From Geothrix sp. 21YS21S-2 (GTDB lineage: Bacteria > Acidobacteriota > Holophagae > Holophagales > Holophagaceae), in the NCBI RefSeq assembly GCF_030846775.1, contig NZ_CP132910.1:3382001-3446000 (forward strand): a stretch of 64,000 bases of DNA. The letters are read 5' to 3'. The position numbers were made by a program, and so were the translations under genes. The notes under the pieces were generated by a model. That model did not search any database, was not told the DNA's origin, and was given only the letters and a program-made list of their open reading frames with translations. This document shows positions 34,588 to 43,394 of this stretch, piece by piece. Numbering within the stretch: the stretch's first letter is position 1; every line of letters begins with the position of its first letter.

Positions 34588-35666
34588 TGGATCGGCCCCT
34601 GCCGGTCGCGGAGGGACAGGCCTGGCCTGCCTGACAGGGCTGCCTGCACTTCGCTGAGCATGGACAGGGCGATGAGTTCGGGGGATTCCGCACCGATGTC
34701 CAGGCCTGCGGGGTAGTGGAGGAGGGCCCGGGCCGGCGCAGGCAGGGGGCCGTTCTCCTCCTGAAGTTCCCGGATGAGCCTCTCGCTGCGCTTTCGGTTG
34801 CCCTGGAGGCCCAGGTAGCCCAGGGGGGCCTTCAGGAGCGCGGCCAGCGCGGCCTTGTCGGCCTCGTACACATGGCTCACCACGAGGGCCGCGGTGCGGG
34901 CGTCGAAGGGGATGCCTTCCAGGGACTCCGGCGGGTGTCCCACGGCGATGCGGTCGGCTTCGGGGAAGCGGGCCGCGGTGGCCAGGCCCGGGCGGTGGTC
35001 AGCCAGGCCCAGGAACCAGCCCAGTTCCTTCGCAAGGCGGAACAGCGGCATGGCGTGCTCCCCGGCGCCGAAGACCCACAGGGCCACGGGGGGGGCGATG
35101 GGTTCCAGGAGGAGGTCCACCTCGCCGCCTTCCAGCCGGACGGTGCGGGCCTCGGCGCCGGCGGGCCGGAGCAGGGCCGCCTCCAGGGCGGGGGGGACCG
35201 GCTGGAGGGCAAGGCCGTCCTCGAAGACGAACCGGTCCCCGGGCGCGGCGGGGACCTCGCCCCGGGCCCCGAAGACCGTGGCCACAAGGCCGGACTTCCG
35301 GTTTAGGAACAACCGCTCGCAGTGCTCCAGCCAGGGCGGCACGGCCCCGGGCTCCACCCGCTCCAGGAGCACGTCGGCCCGGCCCGCGCAGCCCATGCCG
35401 GTGCCCCAGATCAGGTCGATCTCGCTGCCCAGGTCGAAAGTGACGAGCAGGGGGCGGCGGCCTTCCAGCACCGCCGCCACCCGCTCCTTCACGTCGGTCT
35501 CCATGCAGCCGGCGCTGATGCCGCCTTCCTGGAGGCCCCCGGGGCGGAAGACCATCCGGGCCCCGGGCTTTCGGTACGAGCTGCCCTTGGTGCGCACCAG
35601 GGTGGCCAGGGCGGAGGGCTCCGGAAGGGTTCGCAGCGCGGCGGCGATCTCCCCGAACCCCCGCAT
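34584..35666 (-). CDS. XdhC-family molybdenum hydroxylase maturation protein (copy 1)
   Basis: 360 aa. XdhC/CoxI proteins bind molybdenum cofactor, help sulfurate it and insert it into xanthine dehydrogenase-type enzymes. The N-terminal domain has the family motif GGISAGCMETDV with Cys54; the C-terminal Rossmann domain begins VALWVFGAGEHAMPL. It is the last gene of the long purine operon, 2 nt after ssnA, and one of two XdhC homologues in the window. This copy keeps the cysteine that the copy at 61219-62259 has lost. Confidence 0.87.
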   Translation of the reverse strand: MRGFGEIAAALRTLPEPSALATLVRTKGSSYRKPGARMVFRPGGLQEGGISAGCMETDVKERVAAVLEGRRPLLVTFDLGSEIDLIWGTGMGCAGRADVLLERVEPGAVPPWLEHCERLFLNRKSGLVATVFGARGEVPAAPGDRFVFEDGLALQPVPPALEAALLRPAGAEARTVRLEGGEVDLLLEPIAPPVALWVFGAGEHAMPLFRLAKELGWFLGLADHRPGLATAARFPEADRIAVGHPPESLEGIPFDARTAALVVSHVYEADKAALAALLKAPLGYLGLQGNRKRSERLIRELQEENGPLPAPARALLHYPAGLDIGAESPELIALSMLSEVQAALSGRPGLSLRDRQGPIH

Positions 35667-35668
35667 GG

Positions 35669-36994
35669 CTAGAACCGCTCCCAGAGCTTCACGGCCAGTT
35701 CCCGGCTGCGCGCGGCCAGGGCCGCCTCGTCCAGGCCGTTGGTCAGGACCTTGCCCTCCATGAGGATCCGGCCCGCGCAGATGGTGGTGTCCACCGTCGC
35801 CTGGGAGATGCCGAAGATCAGGTGGCCCAGGACCGTGTTTCCGTCCAGGGGCGTGGGGGCGTGGTAGTCCACCAGGATGACGTCCGCGGCGGCCCCCTCC
35901 TCCAGGGTGCCCAGGGGGAAGCCCCACAGCTGCGTCGCCAGTTCGGGGTTGCGGGTGAAGAGCGTGCCGGCGATCTCCATGAAGGCGCAGGTGGGGTTGT
36001 CCTGGCGCAGGTGCTGGGCCCACATGGCCACGCGGATCTCCTCCAGCATGTTGACGGTCATGGCGTCCGTGCCCAGGCCCACGCGCACGCCCCGGCGCAC
36101 CAGGCCCAGGACGTCGGCGATGCCGACGGCGTTGTTGAGGTTGGACTGGGGGTTGTGGGCCACGAAGGTGTCCGTTGCGGCCAGGAGCTCCTGGTCGGCC
36201 TCGTTGGCGTGGACGCAGTGGGCGGCGATGCTGCCCCTGCCGAGAAGGCCGTGGGCGGCCAGGCGCGCCACGGAGGTCTGGCCGTGGTGCTCGAGGTTGA
36301 ACTTAACGTCCGAGGCGGCCTCGGCCACATGAACGTGGAAGCCCACGCCCACCTCGCGGCCCAGCGCGGCGGCGCGGTCCAGGGTGGCGTCGGAGAGGGT
36401 GAAGGCGGCGTGGAGCCCGAAGAGGGCGCGCAGGTGGGGATCCTTCTCGGCGGCGCAGCGCCTGGCGAAGGCCGCGTTCTCCTCGAGGCCCGCGTCGGTG
36501 ACGGCCTGGCCGTCCCGGTCGGAAACCTCGTAGCAGAGGCAGGCGCGAACGCCGCTTCGGCGCACCGCCCCGGCGATGCGGTCCAGGGAGCCGGTCGCCG
36601 CGAAGGGGCTGGCGTGGTGGTCCACCAGGGTGGTGGTGCCCTTGCGCACGGCGTCGGCGAGCACCACCTCGGCGCTTACGTCCACGTCGTCGAGGCTGAG
36701 CTTTCGGTCCAGGCGCCACCAGAGGTTGTCCAGCACCTCCTGGAAGTTGGCGCTGGGGGCGGCCTTGCCCAGGCCGCGCACGAGGGTGGAGTAGAAGTGC
36801 ATGTGGGCGTTCACCAGGCCGGGCATGACGACCTTGCCGGTGGCGTCCAGGGTGCGGTCGAAGGGGCCGGTGATGTCTTCCTTGGGGGCGATGCGGGCGA
36901 TGCGCCCGTCTTCGAGGAGCACCGCCTGGCCTTCCAGGACCCGGCAGGGGCTCCCGAAGGTGATGACGGTTCCGCCGTGGATGAGGATTCGCAT
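35669..36994 (-). CDS. ssnA: SsnA-type aminohydrolase
   Basis: 441 aa, matching Escherichia coli SsnA (442 aa). An amidohydrolase of the TIM-barrel metal-dependent deaminase family: the metal motif VNAHMH has His64 and His66, followed by HHASPF, HVHVAEA, and HCVHANEAD. SsnA is repeatedly linked to selenium-dependent hydroxylases and to anaerobic purine breakdown, but its exact substrate is not established. ATG 36994 is preferred over an upstream in-frame ATG at 37021. An intercistronic hairpin lies upstream. Confidence 0.92.
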   Translation of the reverse strand: MRILIHGGTVITFGSPCRVLEGQAVLLEDGRIARIAPKEDITGPFDRTLDATGKVVMPGLVNAHMHFYSTLVRGLGKAAPSANFQEVLDNLWWRLDRKLSLDDVDVSAEVVLADAVRKGTTTLVDHHASPFAATGSLDRIAGAVRRSGVRACLCYEVSDRDGQAVTDAGLEENAAFARRCAAEKDPHLRALFGLHAAFTLSDATLDRAAALGREVGVGFHVHVAEAASDVKFNLEHHGQTSVARLAAHGLLGRGSIAAHCVHANEADQELLAATDTFVAHNPQSNLNNAVGIADVLGLVRRGVRVGLGTDAMTVNMLEEIRVAMWAQHLRQDNPTCAFMEIAGTLFTRNPELATQLWGFPLGTLEEGAAADVILVDYHAPTPLDGNTVLGHLIFGISQATVDTTICAGRILMEGKVLTNGLDEAALAARSRELAVKLWERF

Positions 36995-37027
36995 GGGGAT
37001 CTTTCCGGGTACGCAGGTCAAGGGAAA

Positions 37028-37067
37028 GGCCGGTGACGGGTGGTGATCATATCACCCGTCACCGGCC
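37028..37067 (-). terminator. Strong intercistronic hairpin
   Basis: A 15-bp perfect stem (GGCCGGTGACGGGTG at 37028-37042 with its complement at 37053-37067) encloses a 10-nt loop between the PLP enzyme stop and ssnA. On the minus strand it is followed by TTTCCCTT. It may be a partial terminator or a processing/stability element, since the genes on both sides appear to belong to one pathway. Confidence 0.65.
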
Positions 37068-37081
37068 ATATCAGGGGAAGC

Positions 37082-38539
37082 CTAGGACCGGGCCACTTCC
37101 TGGTTGAACTTCTCGATGAGCTTGTCGAAGGCCGCGGCCTCCTCCGTGAAGAGCTGGCGCCAGTACTCGGGATCCCACTGCGCGCAGATCTCCTCGTAGG
37201 TCTTGCCCTGCTGCTCGACCCAGGTGTAGTACTTCAGGTTGTGGATGGCCTTCTTCTCGGGGTAGGTGAGCTCCTTGAAGTGGTCCACGCCCTGGCGCTC
37301 GAGGCTGCCGATCATCGTGGTGGCGGCGTCGACGGCCGTGAAGGCGCCGTGCTCCGTGGTCTGCTCCTCCAGGCGGGAGCGGTACATCTCCACGCTGTCC
37401 GTGAAGATCGTGAAGATCACGTCGTTCTCGTCCAGCTCCCAGTACTTGGCGGCCTTGATCGCGGCCAGCATGTTGCAGACGCCGCTGATGCCCAGGAGGC
37501 CCAGCTTCTTGATGACGTCCTGGCTGATGCCCAGGCCGGCCAGGTGCTTCTGGCCCTCGGGCTCGTTGAAGAGCCGGAGGATGCGCATGCAGTCCTCGTC
37601 GTCGATGGCCGCGACGGCGTCCGTGTTGCGGACGTTGTGGACCCAGGGCACGTGCTTGTCGCCGATGCCCTCGATGCGGTGGTCGCCGAAGCCGTTCATG
37701 AGCAGCGTGGGGCACTGCCAGGCTTCCGTGGCGATGACCTTGGCGCCGGGGTGGAGGGACTTGAGGTAGTCGCCCGCCGCGATGGTGCCGGCGCTGCCGG
37801 TGGCGCTGGCGTAGCCGGCCAGGCGGGTGCTGGGGGTCTTGATGGCGTTGAAGATGTCTTCCATGGCCGGGCCCGTGACGTTGTAGTGCCACACGGGATT
37901 GCCGAATTCCTCGAACTGGTTGAAGATCACGTGCTTGGGATCGTTCTTCAGCTCCCAGCACTTGTCGTAGATCTCCTTGACGTTGCTCTCGCAGCCGGGG
38001 GTCGCGATGACTTCGGAGCCGATCTCGGCCAGCCAGGTGAAGCGCTCCTGGCTCATGTTCTCGGGCAGGATGGCGATGGCGGTGCAGCCCAGCACGGCGG
38101 AGTCGAAGGCGCCGCCGCGGCAGTAGTTGCCCGTGGAGGGCCACACGGCCTTGTGCTTGTCGGGGTCGAACTCGCCGCTCACGAGCCGGGGCACGAGGCA
38201 GGCGAAGGCCGCGCCGACCTTGTGGGCGCCGGTGGGGAAGTACTTGCCGACCAGGCCGATGATGCGGGCCTTGACGCCGGTGATCTCCCGGGGGATCTCC
38301 AGGTGGTTGGGGCCGCCGAAGAGCCCGGTCTCATGGTCGTTCTTCCAGGTGATGCGGAAGAGGTTGGCGGGATCCACGTCCCACAGGCCCACATTCTTGA
38401 GGCGGGCCTTGACGGACTCGGGGGCGGTCTCGGGGTGGCGCATCTGGGCGAAGGTCGGGATGATGATGCCCCGGTCCTTGCAGCGCTTGGCTGTGCGCTT
38501 GACGACTTCTTCGTTGTAGGTCTTGACGATTCTTGACAT
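37082..38539 (-). CDS. Fold-type-II PLP enzyme linked to selenium/purine cluster
   Basis: 485 aa, much longer than cysteine synthase. The PLP lysine is probably Lys107 in FPTGAHKVGAAF; a glycine-rich phosphate loop ATGSAGTI follows, together with GISGVCNML. Homologues occur beside ygeW and ygfK in other SDMH clusters. It is not YgeX (diaminopropionate ammonia-lyase): the length and motifs differ. By position it may perform the alpha,beta-elimination step assigned to YgeX. The product is therefore called only as a PLP-dependent lyase-like protein. Confidence 0.72.
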   Translation of the reverse strand: MSRIVKTYNEEVVKRTAKRCKDRGIIIPTFAQMRHPETAPESVKARLKNVGLWDVDPANLFRITWKNDHETGLFGGPNHLEIPREITGVKARIIGLVGKYFPTGAHKVGAAFACLVPRLVSGEFDPDKHKAVWPSTGNYCRGGAFDSAVLGCTAIAILPENMSQERFTWLAEIGSEVIATPGCESNVKEIYDKCWELKNDPKHVIFNQFEEFGNPVWHYNVTGPAMEDIFNAIKTPSTRLAGYASATGSAGTIAAGDYLKSLHPGAKVIATEAWQCPTLLMNGFGDHRIEGIGDKHVPWVHNVRNTDAVAAIDDEDCMRILRLFNEPEGQKHLAGLGISQDVIKKLGLLGISGVCNMLAAIKAAKYWELDENDVIFTIFTDSVEMYRSRLEEQTTEHGAFTAVDAATTMIGSLERQGVDHFKELTYPEKKAIHNLKYYTWVEQQGKTYEEICAQWDPEYWRQLFTEEAAAFDKLIEKFNQEVARS

Positions 38540-38557
38540 GGGATTTTCCTCTGGGGC

Positions 38558-39754
38558 CTACAGGTGGAGGGCCTGGGCCCGGTTGACGATCTGCTCGAGC
38601 TTGGCTCCGGGATCCTTCAGGCGCGTGAGGAACATGAGGGCGCTGATGATGAAGGGCTTGTAGGCGGCTTCCTGGTAGGTGGGGATGCGGTACTGCTCGA
38701 AGACCTCGGCGGAGACTTCGCCGGCCTTGCAGCTCACGTCGGTGATGTCGGCGGGCAGGCAGTGCATGTAGAGGGCCTTCTTGTCCGCGGTGCGGTCCAT
38801 CATCTTGCGCGTGCACTCCCAGTTGGTGTACTTGGCGTTGTTGGCCAGGCACTCCTTCTCGAGCTCGCGCAGGCCTTCCTTGTCGGAGACCTTGAGCATC
38901 TCGGTGCGGCGCTCCATGACGTGGTAGGGGGCCCAGCTCTTGGGGTAGACGATGTCGGCGCCGTCGAAGGCCTCTTCCATGCTGTTGGTGACGGTGAACT
39001 TGCCGCCGGACTTCGCGGCCTGCCTGCCGGAGAGGTCGACCACGTCGGAAATGAGGCCGTAGCCCTCGGGGTGGGCCAGGCGCACGTCCATGCCGAAGCG
39101 GCTCATGAGGCCGATGATGCCCTGGGGCACGGACAGGGGCTTGCCGTAGCTGGGGGAGTAGGCCCAGGTCATGGCGATCTTCTTGCCCTTGAGGGCTTCG
39201 AGGCTGCCGAAGTGCTGGCGCAGCCAGGCCAGGTCGGCCAGGGACTGGGTGGGGTGGTCGATGTCGCACTGGAGGTTGACGATGCTGGGGCGGCGGTGGA
39301 GCACGCCGCGCTCGGTGCCGTCCGTGAGGGCGTCGCCCACCTCCTTCATGTAGGTGTGGCCCTCGCCCAGGAACATGTCGTCGCGGATGCCGATGACTTC
39401 CGTCAGGAAGCTGATCATGTTGGCGGTCTCGCGCACGGTCTCGCCGTGGGCGACCTGGCTCTTCTGCTCGTCCAGGTCCGACAGGCCCAGGCCCATGGCG
39501 TTGGCGGCGCTGGCGAAGCTGAAGCGGGTGCGGGTGGAGTTGTCGCGGAAGATGGAGATGGCCAGGCCCGTGTCGAAGGCCTTGTAGGAGTGGCCGGCCT
39601 TGTGCAGCTGCTTGAGGGTGTCGGCCAGGGTGACGATGGCCCGGATCTCCTCCTCGGGATGCTCCCAGGTGAGGAGGAAGTCCTTGTGGAACAGATCCGT
39701 CTTCAGGCCCTGGAAGGCGCGCAGGTTCTCGGTGATGGTGGGGGTCGTGGTCAT
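38558..39754 (-). CDS. ygeW: YgeW knotted carbamoyltransferase
   Basis: 398 aa (Escherichia coli YgeW is 396). The carbamoyl-phosphate motif STRTR is at residues 73-77, the second motif HPTQSLADL is present, and HCLPAD near residue 325 completes the trans-carbamoylase signature. The substrate of YgeW is not firmly known; it belongs to the purine/SDMH gene set. ATG 39754 has AAGGAGG 6 nt upstream, the strongest ribosome binding site in the region. It lies 19 nt after hyuA and 18 nt before the PLP enzyme gene. Confidence 0.92.
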   Translation of the reverse strand: MTTTPTITENLRAFQGLKTDLFHKDFLLTWEHPEEEIRAIVTLADTLKQLHKAGHSYKAFDTGLAISIFRDNSTRTRFSFASAANAMGLGLSDLDEQKSQVAHGETVRETANMISFLTEVIGIRDDMFLGEGHTYMKEVGDALTDGTERGVLHRRPSIVNLQCDIDHPTQSLADLAWLRQHFGSLEALKGKKIAMTWAYSPSYGKPLSVPQGIIGLMSRFGMDVRLAHPEGYGLISDVVDLSGRQAAKSGGKFTVTNSMEEAFDGADIVYPKSWAPYHVMERRTEMLKVSDKEGLRELEKECLANNAKYTNWECTRKMMDRTADKKALYMHCLPADITDVSCKAGEVSAEVFEQYRIPTYQEAAYKPFIISALMFLTRLKDPGAKLEQIVNRAQALHL

Positions 39755-39773
39755 GGGGATCCTCCTTGAGGGA

Positions 39774-41135
39774 TCAGGTGAAGGGAAGCGTTTCGGGATC
39801 GGGTTGGAGGGGGACCCCCATGGGGCGGTCCGGTTCCAGGAGCCGCCCATCCTGGACCCGGGGGACGCCCCGGAGCAGCACTGAGCGGAAATGGAGCTTC
39901 GTGGTGAAGCCGGGGAACGGTTCGAAGGTGGGGACGCCGGTGGAGCGCACGGGACGCTCGGGACCGTCCGGATCGAGAACCACGATGTCGGCGTCCATGC
40001 CGGGCAGGATGGCCCCCTTGCGGTCCGCGACCCCCGCCCGGAGGGCGGGGTTGAGGGCGAGGTGCGTGGCCAGGCCCAGGGCGGAGCGGTCGGGATCATC
40101 CTCCCAGATCTTCCAGGTGACGTGGGGCAGGGCGCCCAGGCCGGGCATGCCGTTGGGGACCTGCCGCAGGTCCTTGCCGTTCCAGCTGTCCTTGTCCTCG
40201 GGCCGGAAGGCGCAGTGGTCCGTGGCGATCATGTCGAAGGCGCCCTCCCGGGCCAGGGCGCGGAATTCCTCCCGGTGGCCGCGCAGGGGCGGCGAGCAGA
40301 GCCAGTGGTGGCCGTCGGGGCGGTCCAGGAAGGTGTCGTCCAGGTAGAGGTACTGGGGGCAGGTCTCCATGGAGACGTCGCCCTCGGCCTTGGCCCGGAC
40401 GATTTCCCGGGCGCCTTCCAGGGTGGAGACGTGCACGACGTGGAGGGAGGCGCCCTTGGCCAGGGCCAGTTCCGTCACCCGGCGGATGGCCACCACCTCG
40501 GCCTCCTCGGAGCGCAGCCGCGTGTGGCTGTGGGCCCTGGAGAGGTCCAGGGCCGAGGGTTCCACGTGGGCGATGATGTCGTCGTCCTCGCAGTGCACCA
40601 TGAAGGTCGCGCCCAGCGGGGCCAGGCGCTCGAAGAGGTCCCCGAGGCCCTGGTAGCTCACGTAGAGCCCCGCGGGCCGGTACGTGGTGTAGAGCTTGAT
40701 GGTGCGGTACCCGGCCTCCAGAAGGGCCGCCAGGAAACGCATGTCGCCGTGCGCGAAGGTGGTGGGGGTGAGGTGCCAGAGCACGTCCCCGTGGCAATGG
40801 TCCAGGGCCTTGGCCCGGGCGGCCACCATGGCCTGGCGCAGGCTCTGGCCCTCGGCCTGGGTCACGAAGGTGCAGAGGGTGGTGATCCCGTTCAGGACCG
40901 CCTCCCGGGTGGCGGTCTCGTAGCTGTCGGCCAGGTAGAAGCGGCCGATGTGGTCGTCCACGTGGGTGTGGAAGTCCATGAAGCCGGGCAGGACGTAGCA
41001 GCCCGAGGCGTCGATGTCCCGGTCGGCGGGGCCCACCTGGCCGACGGTCCTGACAAGGCCGTCCTCCACGAGGACGTCGGCCTTCACGAGGGTGTCGCCC
41101 TGGGCCACGCGGCCGTTGCGGATGGCGAGCTTCAT
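39774..41135 (-). CDS. hyuA: D-phenylhydantoinase / dihydropyrimidinase-like amidohydrolase
   Basis: 453 aa (E. coli HyuA 461). Binuclear-zinc cyclic amidase: metal motif DFHTHVDDH with His56 and His58, candidate bridging Lys147 in TIKLYTTY, then HVVHVS and the Asp of ATDHCAF. Such enzymes open hydantoin- or dihydropyrimidine-like rings, here probably a ring from purine breakdown. The start overlaps the stop of the threonine-synthase-like gene (ATGA). Confidence 0.9.
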   Translation of the reverse strand: MKLAIRNGRVAQGDTLVKADVLVEDGLVRTVGQVGPADRDIDASGCYVLPGFMDFHTHVDDHIGRFYLADSYETATREAVLNGITTLCTFVTQAEGQSLRQAMVAARAKALDHCHGDVLWHLTPTTFAHGDMRFLAALLEAGYRTIKLYTTYRPAGLYVSYQGLGDLFERLAPLGATFMVHCEDDDIIAHVEPSALDLSRAHSHTRLRSEEAEVVAIRRVTELALAKGASLHVVHVSTLEGAREIVRAKAEGDVSMETCPQYLYLDDTFLDRPDGHHWLCSPPLRGHREEFRALAREGAFDMIATDHCAFRPEDKDSWNGKDLRQVPNGMPGLGALPHVTWKIWEDDPDRSALGLATHLALNPALRAGVADRKGAILPGMDADIVVLDPDGPERPVRSTGVPTFEPFPGFTTKLHFRSVLLRGVPRVQDGRLLEPDRPMGVPLQPDPETLPFT

Positions 41136-42346
41136 CGGGGTACGGACTCCAGCCGGGGTTCGATGGCGGGTGGGATGGAGATGCGGGACAGGGGGGCCTC
41201 GACGTCCTTCAGGCCGTTGCCCGTGGCAAGGATAACCGCCCGGGCGCCAGATGCCAGGGCCTTTGCGCTCGCCTGGAGCTTCACCAGCCCGGCGTAGGCC
41301 GTGGCGCCGGCGGGCTCCGTGAAGATCCCGGTGCGGGCGGCCATGGCGGCCTGGGCGGTGAGGATCTCGTCGTCGGTGACGGTGAGGGTGAGGCCGCCGC
41401 TCTCCAGGATGGCCCGGCGCGCCCCGTGGGCGTTGCTGGGGCAGGTCACCGAGATGGAATCGGCCCGGGTGGTGGGGTTGGCGGCGTCGGAATAGACGCC
41501 GGTCTCCACGTACCGGTGGATGGCGTCGGAGGACTCGGCCTGCACGCCGATGAGGCGCGGGAGGCGGTCGATGAGCCCGGCCCGCTTGAGGTCCACGAAG
41601 GCCTTGTGCACGCCGCCGATGATGACCCCGTCGCCCACGGACACGAAGATCGCGTCGGGGACCAGGAAGCCGGCCTGGGCCCAGATCTCCAGGCCCGCGG
41701 TCTTCTTGCCCTCGATGGTCAGCGGGTGGTAGGCGGTGTTGCGGTTCAGGCCGGCGCGCTTGTCGGTGTATTCCAGGGAGAGGCGGAAGGCGTCGTCGTA
41801 GGTGCCCTTGACGGGGATGACGGTCGCCCCGTAGAGGACCATCTGCACCAGCTTGGCCTTGGGGGCCTTCTCGGGAACGAAGATGAGGGCCCTGGTGCCG
41901 CTGGAGGCGCACACCGCGGCCAGCGCCGAGGCGGCGTTGCCGGTCGAGGCGGCGACGATGAGGTCGATCCCCAGCCGCCGGGCCTCGGCGACCACCAGGA
42001 AGGACGCGCGGTCCTTGAGGCTGCCGGAGGGGTTGAGGCCGTCGTTCTTGACCCAGAGTTCCCCCAGGCCCAGCTCGGCGCCGAGGCTCCCCACGCGGGC
42101 CATGGGGGTGTTGCCCACGGGCAGGGGCGGATGGAACTCCGTCTCCACGGGGCAGAAGAGGTTCCAGTCGGGGCGGTCCTGGCTGAAGGCCGCGGCGATG
42201 GCGTCGTAGTCGAAGACCGCCTCCAGCACACCCGCGAGGGGGATGCCGGGACGGTAGGACTTCCCGCATTCAGGGCACAGGTAGCGGACCTCGTCGCGGG
42301 AATACGTGCGGCCGCAGTCCGTGCACCGGTAGCAGAAAGGAGTCAT
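41132..42346 (-). CDS. Threonine-synthase-like PLP enzyme with N-terminal zinc ribbon
   Basis: 404 aa. An N-terminal zinc ribbon (CYRC, DCG, then CPEC around residues 5-28) precedes a fold-type-II PLP domain. The PLP lysine is Lys111 in NPSGSLKDRAS, the substrate loop is AASTGNAASALAA and the phosphate loop SVGDGVIIGG. Zinc-ribbon forms are typical of archaeal-type threonine synthase. Its position between the Tsx-like gene and hyuA suggests a lyase role in purine degradation instead of threonine synthesis. The terminator at 42364-42391 lies just upstream. Confidence 0.75.
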   Translation of the reverse strand: MTPFCYRCTDCGRTYSRDEVRYLCPECGKSYRPGIPLAGVLEAVFDYDAIAAAFSQDRPDWNLFCPVETEFHPPLPVGNTPMARVGSLGAELGLGELWVKNDGLNPSGSLKDRASFLVVAEARRLGIDLIVAASTGNAASALAAVCASSGTRALIFVPEKAPKAKLVQMVLYGATVIPVKGTYDDAFRLSLEYTDKRAGLNRNTAYHPLTIEGKKTAGLEIWAQAGFLVPDAIFVSVGDGVIIGGVHKAFVDLKRAGLIDRLPRLIGVQAESSDAIHRYVETGVYSDAANPTTRADSISVTCPSNAHGARRAILESGGLTLTVTDDEILTAQAAMAARTGIFTEPAGATAYAGLVKLQASAKALASGARAVILATGNGLKDVEAPLSRISIPPAIEPRLESVPR

Positions 42347-42363
42347 GGCGGAAGTCCTGGCGG

Positions 42364-42391
42364 AAAACGCGCGGGGGCGAACCCCCGCGCG
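42364..42391 (-). terminator. Rho-independent terminator after the Tsx-like gene
   Basis: A 10-bp GC-only stem (CGCGCGGGGG at 42368-42377 and its complement 42382-42391) with a 4-nt loop is followed on the minus strand by TTTT. It sits 16 nt after the Tsx-like stop and just before the threonine-synthase-like start at 42346, so it probably sets lower expression of the catabolic genes relative to the transport genes. Confidence 0.75.
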
Positions 42392-42406
42392 GCGTTGGAT
42401 CGGGTT

Positions 42407-43294
42407 CTAGAAGTGGTATTCCACGGAGAACTGGAAGGCGGTGGTGCGGGGATTCACGACCTGGCCGGCGGGGGTCTCGGCGAGCGTGGCATGGGTGGGA
42501 TCACCGAACTTGTTGTCCCAGTACTGCATGCCGGGGCCGATCTGGAAGGTGCCCTTCTTGGCGCCGAACACGGGGCTCACGTCGAACATCCAGTGGATGT
42601 TCGCGAGGGTTTCGGGCTTGGTCTCGACGTAGGAGCCGTCACGGCCCTTGGCGCCGGTGTAGGTGGCGAAGCCCTTGACCGTGGTGTTCACCTTGCCGAG
42701 GGGAACGTTGATGCCCCAGGCGGCGGCGATCTGGTAGGTGGGGTCGAAGGTCACGTCCATCGCGCCCTTGGGGTTGAAGGTGCCGAAGGAGTTGTGGTTC
42801 TTCTCCTTGTAGTACAGGAGGGCGACGCTGAGGAACCCGGGGACGTTGAAGGACAGCTGGGGGCCGGCCATGAGCTTGTACACGGCGGGGGCGAAGCGGG
42901 TGTTCTTGGAGGCGTAGTCGAAACCGAAGGTGAACTCGACGTCGCGCACGGGGCCGAAGCCGGTCTTGGTGTTGAAGACCTTGCTGAGGTTCAGGGTGTG
43001 CTTGTAGGTGGCGTAGAGCTCGTGGGCGCCGCCGGAGGTGCCGGGGCCCTCGGAATTGATGGGATCGTTACTGTCGGACTGGATGAGATCCACGTTGAAG
43101 AAGTTTCCGCCGTAGGCGTAGCCGGAGACGTGGTTCAGCGCGACGTAGGTCTTCGCGATGGAGACCGGGATGCCGGGCTCCTTGTATTCGCTGCCCCTGC
43201 GGACGGCGATGGACGTGTCGCTCCAGTTGGCGGCGCTGGCGGGGACGGCGGCAAGGGCCAGGATGCCCAGGGCGGCGAGAGTGAGCTTCTTCAT
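42407..43294 (-). CDS. Tsx-like nucleoside-specific outer-membrane channel
   Basis: 295 aa with a signal peptide (cleavage near ASAAN, residue 22). The mature protein is beta-rich with features of the Tsx family: WSDTSIAVRRGSEY at the N-terminus, a GGNFFNVDLIQSDSNDP segment, LYATYKHTLNLSK, and a C-terminal strand ending in EYHF, as in many outer-membrane proteins. Tsx passes nucleosides, which fits its place beside a purine permease. AAGGAG precedes ATG 43294. A strong terminator follows the stop. Confidence 0.8.
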   Translation of the reverse strand: MKKLTLAALGILALAAVPASAANWSDTSIAVRRGSEYKEPGIPVSIAKTYVALNHVSGYAYGGNFFNVDLIQSDSNDPINSEGPGTSGGAHELYATYKHTLNLSKVFNTKTGFGPVRDVEFTFGFDYASKNTRFAPAVYKLMAGPQLSFNVPGFLSVALLYYKEKNHNSFGTFNPKGAMDVTFDPTYQIAAAWGINVPLGKVNTTVKGFATYTGAKGRDGSYVETKPETLANIHWMFDVSPVFGAKKGTFQIGPGMQYWDNKFGDPTHATLAETPAGQVVNPRTTAFQFSVEYHF

Positions 43295-43394
43295 GCGTAT
43301 TCTCCTTGGTTTAGGCCGGGCTGAAACAGCGTGGCCAAATGGGTGGGGGGGGAAACTTGAAGAAATGATGACTCAAATGTCGTCTTATGGGTGC

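Noticed and set aside
37082-38539. YgeX diaminopropionate ammonia-lyase
   Set aside because: Length 485 aa and the lysine motif FPTGAHKVGAAF do not match YgeX, which is about 400 aa with a different PLP motif.
43345-43352. Run of eight G between the permease and the Tsx-like gene as a phase-variation tract
   Set aside because: It is short, outside the promoter spacer and coding sequence, and unremarkable in GC-rich DNA.
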